A stretch of DNA of 64,000 nt from Macrocystis pyrifera (Eukaryota > Sar > Phaeophyceae > Laminariales > Laminariaceae). Of the stretch, positions 21,108 through 33,100 are shown piece after piece (within the stretch, counting starts at the first letter, position 1; the number at the start of each line of letters is the position of its first letter). The stretch spans positions 9,111,691 through 9,175,690 of the forward strand of contig JASSKH010000006.1 of assembly GCA_031763025.1 (NCBI GenBank). Reading direction: 5' to 3'. The notes below the pieces were generated by a model. It was not told where the DNA came from and did no database searches. It saw only the letters and a program-made list of their open reading frames with translations. The position numbers and the translations under genes are program-made.

Positions 21108-24100
21108 ATGAAGACCTCCTTTTTCGGGCTCGGAATGGCGGTTGTCGTGGCCTCAGTGAACGCCATGGACTACGAGGTATCGTCGTGCGCCGAGCTCGCG
21201 GGCATCGACGACACCACGGTTACCTCTCTCACCATCACCAGCACGCCCTTCGAGTGCGACTCGTACACGCGCTTCCCCGTGCGCAACGACATGGTCCTCA
21301 AGTCTGACGCGGCTGTGGAGTTTTCGAACTTCGCACTGAAAGTATTGGGTACCCTCACCGTGGAGCCCGACGTGACCTTCGGGGGCGTCACCAAACAGGT
21401 ATTACAGCAGTAGTGGCAGTCCGCGCATAGAATATCGTCTATCGAAACAATGATTTGCCAGGAAGTTGTTGCGTCGGTTCGTCAGCTTCTTTGGATGCGC
21501 GAGTTTTTCCTTACTTTGCGTGTTGGAGATTCTCGCTGAGTGCTTATCACGCACCAGTATATGCCGAACGTCTTCTTTGTACAGTTTTATGCTGCTGTCC
21601 CTCTGGTCCTATGATAGTTGTTGTTGTTGTCCTGACATTAACTCATTTCCACAATTAATGCAATGCATTCTGTTGTCGCAGGACAGGCTCCAGTAACTCT
21701 GGAGTGCGAGAATACCTCGGTAGAAATAAAAAACAAGCAAAGAATAATACACGTGACAACCCTAGCATATCTACATCCCAGACAAAAATAAAAAAGAGGT
21801 CCGCGCTCGTGCGTATCAGGTACATGCGGTACGCTGTACAAGTCGTCACAGAAACCGGGAAGACCGCATACCACCCAGGAAAAAATAGACAGGATGAAAC
21901 AAACAACTCGACGCCGAGAAAAATCGAAAAAACGAAGTCGAAAAATCAAGAACCGAAAAGGGAAGAGGAGAGAGAAAAAAAACAAAAAAAAATCGTTTCA
22001 AGCATGAAAGCAAGAAATCAAGAAAGGAAAACACACAAGAGAATGCTCAGATTTCCGCAGATTGCAGGCTCGCAAGCTAAGCGAGGGGTGTAGAACAGAG
22101 ATAAGAACCAATAAAACAAACACACTTACTCCGCTATTATGAAAACCAGAGGAGCAAAAAAAACCCTACTAAACAAGAAAAAACGAAAGCGAAAAGGAGG
22201 ACGACGACGCAAACCAAAAAGAAACAGCAGATAACACAAAATAACACAAAGTATGAAGGGAGATACAGACAGAGACACAAAGCAAACGGGAAAAAGGAAA
22301 GAGGAAACACAGAAAAGGAAAAAAAGAGACAAATAAGGAGGCGGGGGAGGACAGATAATACGAAGGACAGGTTCTGGTGCATACAGACACGCAGAGTTGC
22401 CCGGGTGGCACCATGCTAGTTACGTGGGTCCCAAAGAAGGCTGCTCATCATGACGATGGTGGCCATACGCAAGGTGCAGACAGCCCCCCCCCCCCCCCCC
22501 CTCCTCCGCCCCCTCCCCCTCGCCCCCCTTTCGCCCCTGCCATTCTGTGCACGTGAACTGGCGGCAATGGTTGTACTCGATCGCGGTTGCAGCCATCCTG
22601 TGCCGTTCTGCCGGTGCCTCCTTTTCATCCTTATGCCATTTCCGCGTGAATACCTTGGCCCCTTCCTCGACCCGTCGGAACCATCTGCCGGCTTTCTTTG
22701 TTGCCTCGTGCCACCCTTCGAGCTTGATGCCAAATTCCTTGAGGTCCTCCTCAAGGTACCTCATCCAGTCCCAGTCCTGTCCTCCATATAACATATCCCC
22801 AGGGGAACCACTGCTGTAGTAATATATTTACCACAACCCCAGGAGGTCATGTGGCCCCGGAATCTCGAAACCCGCGCGATTGAAGCATCACACGCACCGC
22901 TTGAGTTTTGACGAAATTATCTACATGATTTCAGCTGCTGTCACATTTCTTGTACGAGTACATCGTGTGTGTTGGAGGTGGAAACGGGTTAATTCAAGTT
23001 CAACTCGTTTTTACTGATCGAAGAATCCAAAGCACAGCATATAGACCTTTCATGGAAACCGATTGCATCTCGGAGCGTGTGGGCAGCCCGATATCCCCTC
23101 TCGTGAACTTGTGGAGCGCTTCTAAGGAACGATATGTGATACGATATCTTGCTGCTCGAACTAACTATTTAATAGCCGCTACCAGTTCATTCATGTGTTA
23201 GCGTTTCGGCTGAGTTTATTACCGCGTACCCGTTGCCTAGAAAACCGTAAGCGGAAATACTCTGCTCCGGTCCATTTTACGGTATAATTTATTTCACATA
23301 GCAAGCAGTAGCACGTACGCATCCACCGAAAACGAATACGAACAACGCTCTTGTCTTTGCTCACGGCACTTCTATATCGTATCGTGGCAAAAAGGAGATG
23401 CACACCTTTACATAAGACAATATCATTCATTCGTACGATGCACCAACAAGTATTGATATTAACAGCAGTAGTATACTTAGTGAACGCGGACCGCATTGTG
23501 GCGATGGACAACAACCTGGAAGAGCTACTGCTGTACGATGAATTTATGTGAGAACAACAACAATTCGGAAGGCTTACGTACGTACGTAAAGGGAAAACTG
23601 AATCATTGAGATCCTAGATTCGACAGACGACAGTATTATTTTTATTTCAAAGATTGTGAGTGCGTGACAAAAACATACCAGGTGTACGCCAGTCAGCTAT
23701 CGGAGAGAGCCCGTTTCAACGTTTCAACGAGGCGTATAAATTGAATTGCGTGAATAGATTTTTCTTTCAACTCGCCGACCTCCTAAAAGATGCCAGGTAT
23801 CACCCCCCCCCTGCTCGCACACCCCCACGAGTAGAGTACTACGGTAGATGGTCTTCTCCCTCGCCGTGTCAACCCTTCCCAGCCTGTCTTCCTAGTTCAA
23901 CCAACTACACCCGTCATCAACTCTACGAACCTCTTGCCCATCCTCTCTGTCCAAGCATGCCAACGATTCAATACCTCTCCACAAACCCCAGATTTCCTCC
24001 GTTCAATCTTTTATGTTTTTTGTTTGAATTGGAATCCTTCTGATCGGTCGAAAACGTAATCGCCAGAAGGCACGACGTTTTGATGCGGGACTTTTTCAAA

Positions 24101-27100
24101 AGTTAAAAACAGAGCTTGTTTTTTCAGGCTGTTTCTTTCCCGTGCGGTTCAGATTTTGACCTTGAGATTTTGACCGGATCGCATTTCCAGCTGTCCAGTT
24201 CGCAAATCGAAACTTCCTACATATCCTATCTATCCGGAAGAATCAGATTTATTGTAGGTGCAGATATTCGAGCAAACGCCGAGACACACTGCTGTTGTTG
24301 TGGTTTGGCCGAGTGCGCTGAAGCGCGGGTAGGACCCAAGCGTCCGAGCCCACGCTGTGACTGCCTCTGGTTTGGCGGCGAGGATACACGCCGAGTGCGC
24401 TGTACGTAGAGTCAACCTGTCTTGGTATTTTGAAATTTCACACTGTGACTGACACCTGCTGCTGCTGGTGCTGGTGCTGCTGTGGTCAGCGAGTACGTAC
24501 CGACGGAAGGGGCCGCGCCGCTTGGGCTTCCCTTGGCCTCTAGGTCCGAGCCCGCGCCAGTCGACTGTTGTCTAGCCACGGAGAGACGCGCCGCCCGCCG
24601 AATGCGCATCGGGTGCGAAGCAACGTCGGTATCCAGCTGTGTCACCATTCAACTCGTCGATCGATCTGCGATCTGTTGCTTGCTGTTGTGGATAACATCT
24701 TGAATTTTTAGAGACAATGACATTTTCGATTCTAACTCTGATTGCCCAGGTCGTCGAATTTTGGGTCGATTTCTGACGACTACTACACTACAGCAGTAGG
24801 GCCATCGGACTCTCAAACCGAGAAAAATTCGATCGGATTGTCCATGTCCGGACCGCATAAGCAGATGTTTTCATTGTTTAGAGCGACAAATACGAATCTG
24901 AAGCTCGAAATCAACCCGCATAGAAAGCAGCCTCAAGTTATAGGTTTTTAGCCAGGAAACCGAGCCAGCTCTTCTCGAAGTTTGTCTGGCTACTCTCGGA
25001 GACAGAGGTGTCGTACCCCGGATCAGGTTCCCGAACATTCGTACCCAGAGGATCGGGTTCTCGTTTTTTCGGACCTTTACACTCGTAGCTCATCCTTTCA
25101 ATTTCCTTGCTACTTTTTATATTTTTATCTCTCTTTCATTTTCCAGCTTATCTAGTTGAAGGGTTTACCCTCAGCGATCTTCTTGACAAGCCGGTCACAG
25201 GTGTCGTCTCTTTTCCCCCCGGTCAGCGTCTTGACAGATTACAACGGAATCAAACTAATTGCGCCCGGTGAGAAACAAAGTGAACAATTATCTTCAAACC
25301 TGTTTTTACTTGTTTTCTTAGAACGGCGGTACGACAAAATCTTTCTCGAAGGAAATAGTTGGGCAGGTAAACGTTTGGACATCGTCTCTCCATTGCAACC
25401 TGTCTCCGGACCCGTTTGGGGCAATATTCGTTTGGGAACGATCTAACGATCCACGCTCTTTTAATCGAACCGAGTTAATGTTGATATAATTAAATTGGAT
25501 GCGATTCGGTGCCTATCGGGACCTATGTACGCGTTGTGTTATCAAATACGAACAACTCAAAATCAACGAGCATCCGTTGACACCCAACGACGCTAGCGAC
25601 GGCACGCGCCCTCCCTGGAGCCCCGCCGCCGGTGACTGATTGTTTATGCCTGCATCGGCGAGGTGAATCTCGATCTTGGAATTTGTCGGGCAGGCTGACG
25701 CAACCCCAAAGCCCCACGCGGGGAGGAGCGTCGGCAACGCGGCTATCGAAGTATTGAAGGAACTCATGGGGTGGTTGTTGCTTGGGTGTCTTTCGATATA
25801 CACCCCGACGAAAACAGATCTTGAGGCGGGCTTGATATTGTTTGACGCGCCGAAAATGGTCTAGGGTGTGCTATGGATTCTCGAAGGTTGTACTGCGACC
25901 TGTTGGGGTGGTTCCGCCTCTCGCAATGGCAGCTTCAAACCCCGGAAGCAGCCAACAACACCGCACCTTTGTTCGCGCACCATGCTGCGCTTACGTGGAG
26001 CACGCCGCGTCCAGGTGGACAGACTCCTCAAAAGCAACCTGATTCGCCCGATAGTTTAAAAAATCTTCTAAATTCGTATTTTGGTGTTCGTTTGTTCCAA
26101 CATGAACACGTCAATTTCGTGTTTCCATTTTCGACCAATCAAAATCCAATTCAGGGCCCGTTGACGAACGCTGTTTTGAATTCGAATTATTGATGTTGTT
26201 TAGTCGAGTTGAACTTGGTATTTTGACTGGTTAACAAATGAATCACCAAGAAGGCGTTCCATTTTGGAGCGAGGGAAAGTTGATTGGGTCGAACTGACAA
26301 GGAAGTTCAAACATATCGAAGTACCTTGAGTCGAATTCATTGAATTTGAAAAGTTCATCCAACTTGACATGTCTATGTTCACAAGGGGCCATCGCCCCGG
26401 AAACAGTCCGCCGGCTGCTTGGTGCGCCTGTGAGTTGGCTGAACGTGCCGGCTAGTTGTAAGTTGACTATCGAACCTGAGTCAGCTAACCGACTTTGGTT
26501 TACTACAAATTGTCGAGTGGTGCTATTTGGGTCCAATATGTATTTTATATATTTGATGTTCACTTTTACTTTCCATCTCAACGTGTAGGCGGTTTTATAC
26601 TCAGCGATTTTCTGGACCAGCCGTGGTCACATATATCGTCCCTTCTCCCTCCCCCGTACGTGCCTTAACCTTTTTTGCGCACCTTAACGTTTTTCGCGAA
26701 TAGGGTTCAGCGTTGCCACCGCTCGTCGATTTTCATCAAATGTTGCTAACTCACGCTCTCGAGCCTTCCGCGAATCAAATTGTTATGATTTAAAAAACAA
26801 TTCTTACGAGTATGGACTTGGTCAGACTCGAATCCACGAAATTGATTTTTAGTAGGCACGCGGACCACCTACCAAGCCATCAGGGACTCCGATGCAAGTT
26901 GTGAATATCTACGTACAAACAATGTATGACAAGAAACGCCAACGACCTTTGGCACTGCCATTGGCACCGTCGACGGTGAGATGGATCTCTGACGCGCCAT
27001 GAGTTGAGGTAGACGTTTCAGACCTCTCCCCCTCTGAGCGAGTGTTCTGTCGGGGCATTGGGCACCTGGTTGCAGAGAAGCTTTTCATCAACAAGGAAAT

Positions 27101-30100
27101 AAACTGTCTTTTCCCATTAAGAAGGAAAGAAGTAATCGGATAGCGACATGTGGTCACCCAACTTACAACTTTACTGTTTACGCTCTGTCGACGACCACGG
27201 CCGAGGAGAATATTATATCGTGAACCTAAACTCGTGGCGATCGGGGCAGCAGCGGCGCCTCATAAACTGCAGTACAGCGCACCCCGCCTGTCGCGCCTAC
27301 AAAAAATATCATGGCTGTCGCAGGCCCAATTTTTTCAACCATCTAGATCGCCCAAACAGCGCCTTCTCCATCGCCCAAACGGTTGAATGTGAAAGCCGCG
27401 CACACAATCCGGCATCTGAATTTCCCTCATTCCAACACAGATCAGCTGCACAACGGGTGTTACTTGGTGCTATGCTTCGTATGTCTTACTTGTGTCTTAC
27501 TTGGCGTAATACTTTATGTGTAATCCTTGCCGACATCGAGTCCGTTGTTTCGCTGCCAGTCCGTTTGGTAGCCACAACGGAGGGCCAAATCTCGCGTCTT
27601 GTGTGCATCTATGTATATAAATACGCATGCACAGAAGATGTCACTCTGTCCAAGGAAGTATATCATCAACGTTTGATTTCGATGTTGTAATCCTAAACAA
27701 CACTTATGTTTCCGCTCAGAGTGGTAATGGTATGTGTTCGCCCTCATCCAACCAAAAGTGCGGCGCTATCTACACACCCCTCTCTGTCTAGATATGAGGA
27801 CCATTTTCATGGCGTTGCTGGGTCAGCACCACCAATGAGCGACTGTGGGAACACTACGAAGAGTGCAACATATGAGGAAGAGCTGTTGGGACGGGCGGTA
27901 CCGACAACGGGCGACCAAGACTCGCTGCCATATTACCGCTGATGCGGGTGGCATTAGCTTTGCAATTGACCGCTTTCTTTCTCGATTGCTTGAACATGTT
28001 TTTTTAAAAAAAAAATTCCGACAACAGATGACGAACGGTGGGGCGTTGTACGTGGACAAAGGCTCCTCCGCAACGTTTATGGGCGCGGCTCGCTTCATCG
28101 GCAACAGCGTCATATCTGCGGATCTCCCCTCGACTGAGAGCACTAACGGCGGGTTCAGAAGCAACTTCAAACTTCGAAGTGGCGGGGCTGTCTTCAACAA
28201 GGTGATAGCTTAAATGCATCTTACAGTTTGTGGCACGAGGTTGTAGCTACAGTAGACATGAACCTGTGCCGTGCATGCTGGTACCACGCAAGGGTTTGCT
28301 TGCGGAAGGTAGGGAACTCGATCACCATCCAACTCGTCTTTGGCGCTCTCCCCAACTGCTCCCTCATCTACTTGCCATCGGTACGTACGGTAATCTAGTG
28401 TTTGCCATCATGTGTTGCCTCTTTCGCCAACAGTTCTTCCCCATTTCTACCGATATGCATCATGGTCGGTTACTACGAGGGAGTCTTTACTGCTGTAGAA
28501 ATCAGAACTAATTGTAGTGTGTAAACAAACAGTTTCATCCTGCGGACAACTCCTATTTCAATAGCCTGTTGTGTCTACAAATTACTTTGCAGGTTATCTA
28601 TTGTCTGGAATTGTCCGGACAACTGTTTTTGTAGTCTGTCTATGGAATGCAATAGTCCCGGCGATTGAATTCGGCGACTGTCTATTGTAATATTTAATCA
28701 GTCGAACTCACAGCTGACGTATTTCAAAATTTATAAAATACCTGATACAGCAAACTGCTTATTCGAGATTTTGTCTGATTGGTCTAGGGTCAGGGTTAGG
28801 GTTGACTTGATTGGCTTGTGTTTAGGAATTGGGTTAGGGTAAGTTTTATTCGTCTCGAACATAGTGTTTCCACCTTTTTTCTCGATCGAATGGTAAGCAA
28901 CCCTCGTCTATTGTCCACAATCGATCTCGGATACTATCCATTGGTTGGAATTGTCTGAGCTTTTGATTTCTTGTCGGCTACGACTTGGATTTTTCTGAAC
29001 ATCTGATTTTGGAGACTGTCTACTCGTATTCAATAATAGCATTGTCCAGGCAGATTTCGAGTGTCTTATATTTATAGGAATTGCCGAGACTTCGGACGTT
29101 GTCTATTATTTGGCATTGTCGAACCAAGTGATTTTATATTCGATCAAGTAATCCCAAATTTAGCCCGCTCGATCGAGTGCGGCGACTGGCAATACACTGG
29201 AATGGTCTGCACCATTCATTTCAGAGCCCACACACTCATCGCCCATAAATACATGTCATTCGACAAAACCTACCATGGTCCTGACTATCTTTACACAGTT
29301 CCTAGACACCGTAAAAGCCGAGTTCCTGACTGGGCAAACATTCCTACTCACAGACAAAGACTTGTTAGGCGCGACAAACAGTCGATCGAGAGACACAACA
29401 TGGGTACGCCACCCGCCCCGGAGCTGCCAGCGTCGTCGGAAGCGGAGTACACTACGGTGGACCTGACCTGACCTGAAGCACGGCCTAGCTGAAGGCCGTC
29501 ACCGAGCGCCAACTCGATCTCATCATGGTCGGAGAGCCTCTACGACTCTCACCCCAAGCCGGGTACATAATGAATAAGCAATAGGGACGGACAACTCAGA
29601 AGCATGGTCAACGGACCCCGCGCCAGATACAGTAGTCGCTATCGTCACCAGCTGTTTTATTGGGTGCTTGATCTGGGGAGATCAGAGGCGATAGTCGCGG
29701 GAACTTTCCGGCAATGAGGACATCGAGTAGTCGACTCCGCTTCCGACGACACTCCCAGCTTCAAGGCAGGTAGCGCACCCACACCATGTCTTACTGCTCC
29801 CCGTCGACGTTTCCGGCGTTGTCGTTTTCATCAAGTTATTTCAACGATACCAGCTATTCCTCGCAATGTTGATAGCAACATTATGCAGCGACGCCCATCC
29901 TATTGTCGCGGCGGTTCACTGTGACGCAGAGGCAACCTCTGTCAGGTTGCGAGAACGCGTAGATCTGAGACTTCTGCACAAAAATCCCTTTTCCGTTGCT
30001 TCGACTCACTGTCTTCCGCTACAAGAGCGTTCTCTGGTAGTCCAAACGAAAATAGTATCGGCCGAAAATGTTTCGACCCGACTATCCGCAGTCTTGTCGC

Positions 30101-33100
30101 GTTCGAAGCAAGTGTTGTCGCGCGTACGCTATAGGTGGCCATCTGGAGTGCTACGGATGGTTCTGCAGTAGTCTAAGTTGCCAAACCACATTGCGATTAA
30201 GTGGCGTTACCTACCAATTTATGTATCGGCCACATCCAATCAGACACAATTTTGTGGCCCGACCAACACCAAGTTAACGCCGTAGCACGCGGTCCAACGC
30301 CACATAATAACCAAAGCCAAAGCACTCAATCTGCGCTTGAAGATCCATAGTCCGGAGCGTTCGAAAGACCGCGGTAGTCACGCTGTGCGCGCAGGCAGTC
30401 TCGCCCAGCCTTTTCGTGGTCTATGTCAGAGTTAGGCCGCTGCACCACTGCGAAAGCGGCCGTTCTCCTCCTCGTCGATAAGCGGGCCGTCGATAGAGCC
30501 CCGCACCGTTAATATCCCCGCGCACCTCTGGCGTTAAAATACAAATGTTCATGACATGTTTGAGTGGGCTGTAGTCAAGAAACGACCCAGCCGCCCAGCT
30601 TTTTCGTGGTCTATGTCAGAGTTAGGCCGCTGCACCACTGCGAACGCGGCCATTCTCCTCCTCGTTGATACGCGGGCCGTCGATAGAGCCTTGTACCGTT
30701 AATATCCCCGCGCACCTCTGGCGTTAAAATGCAAGTGTTCATGCCATGTTTGAGGGGGCGGTAGTCAAGAAACGACCCAGCCCTGGCGATGGCCCCGTGC
30801 CTACCATAGTAGCAAAGACAAACGACAGCCGGTGCTTCAGTCTCGACTACCGGCGTACCCTCATCCCTCGCACCGTCTGGAAGAGCTGGCTCTTACCGGC
30901 TTTTTAGACCCGTTTAGACGCCGTGGGCAGCGCAGGTTTCATCTCCGTCGCGGACATCTTGATCGCGTTGTGGCAGCTCGGCAACGAAGATCACGTCGAG
31001 AGGAGTGTATTTGTGAATTATATGTAGGGGACAGTCTATTGGCTAGAATTTCCCAGACAATAATTTCTGGAGTCTGTTTACTAGTTGGAATTGCTCTGGC
31101 CGATGATGACAGCGACCGCAATTATTTTCGTGCACTACCTACCAATGGGAAATTGTGTGGACAGCAGGGCAAGGTGCATACCTATCCGTACATACTATCC
31201 CTGCCAAAAGAGCTGAAAACGTGCCTACCTGGTATTTATTTTAATTATCGACCTCAAATATACGCGTGGATTGCAATATAAACCGATCAATTGACAAGCA
31301 GTAGGACTATAGCCTATTGTCCTGCGTGCGGTATAACATATAGGGGATACTAGGGTTTTGAGTCCATGGGGGGTTCTGGTTCATGTGCTAACCCATATAG
31401 TGACACCATGTGTTGATAAATCCCAGGCGAAGAATGAAGATGACTCAGGAACCACATTCGAACACCACGGCGTATTTTGCCGCTTTGTCTACTGTGTAAC
31501 TTCCCCGGCCCTCTACTCCTTACAAGGGTGAGCTAGTGTTCGAAAGTACCGCGGAATTCGCCAATAACGAGGCAAGCACCACAGACAACACCAACCTGGG
31601 GAGAGGCGGTGCCATCTACAACGCGAGGATCGGAAGCATCACGTTCAACGGACGGCTCACCGCGACCGAGAACAACGCAGATGTAAGCACCACCGGAATG
31701 CGCGAAAGCATGCCACTAGGGGTGTGCACCTGCAATGTTCTGAGGTTTCTCGCTCGGTTATAGCACAGAACCCCCACACCTGTGACCCACAACCGTTTTT
31801 TTTTTTTTTAGTTAATACTTTCAGTAGTAGGTATAACCCGTTGAACAATATATAATGTCCTACCAGGTATATAGTACGTATTGTGTAACACAAGTTGGAT
31901 ATATTTCCGGGTAATTCCTTAGTCGAGGAATGTGTTACGTCAGTTAGAAATCGGCGCAAAGCGATATCCTGTCGAAGCAGGCGTCTGTGCGGTAGTTCAA
32001 GATATTATAGGGCCCCGATCATCACATCCAGTGCACGACGTGTTGCGAATCCCCGCTTCGCGCGTCGGAGAGGAGACGCCGGAGGCCTATTGCGTATCGC
32101 AATCGCTGCAGACCAACGAAGGTTCGTGAATGCCTCAGTCTCCTTGCGAGTTCCGGAAAGGTTGGTTGTTGTCCACCCTCTATCCCAATAAGTCACGAAT
32201 TAGGGTTCCGTGGCGTTGCAGTAGTTGTTGTAGTAACTTTTAGTAGCTCTGGCCGGATCCAAAAATCACCCAAGTGCAAACGAAAGCGAGAATTTCCGTT
32301 TTTGAGCACACACGGTAGTTGATAACGTTTCTATTATAGCATCCCACGTGCATCTACCCCCTTCCCCCCCCACACCCCGGGTCGCGCTTCCCTTCCACTT
32401 CATGCGCACTCTGCTGCCTACCCGTGTTTTGACAGGGTTTTTTTGCCGGGCAGGGCGGCGTGATATTCAATGCCGGCGACATCGTGGTTGCCAGCACCTC
32501 CTCGTTCACCGAAAACACGGCCGCGGTAAGCGATGTTCGCGATATGGCCTTCGTACACTCGTCTGCTCCGCTTTGAGGGACAACACCTGCCCGCACAATA
32601 TCTATCATTCTAAGAATAACTATACGAGTCGTTGCACTGCTGTACTTCGTTCAATCCAATCTTTTTCGCCCGACAGGGGAGCTCTCCGATGCGTCTGTTT
32701 GATCCGACTACTACTGTATGTGTGTTTTTTATCGTACTGTTCATCAGACACCTACGGTACGATACATATTCCACGTACCTGGGTAAGTAGTCGGTCACGC
32801 CCGACCATCCCCGCAAAATATAGTCGATCCCATCGACGGCGGAGGGGTCGAGTCGTTTGTATCCCGCGAGTTTCCCCAACACCCCAGCGCGAGAACCCTA
32901 TCACGCATCCCCACGCCAGGAGGACGAAGACATCGTCGTCGAGACCCCCCAGTGCGCAAGCTCCGAGGCAGACCCCATCAACGTCGACCGCTAAGCTCCA
33001 CCGGACGGTGGAGAAGGAGCGTGGCTTGCTCATAGCGTGGGACATTCCCGAACTGTCCGAACTGACTCAGCTACTGGATCGACTGTTTATGCAAAATCCA

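Noticed and set aside
22120-22414. Minus-strand frames rich in Phe and Leu (possible membrane protein)
   Set aside because: Translation of an A/G-rich (minus strand C/T-rich) LINE 3' untranslated region; overlapping frames in all three phases.
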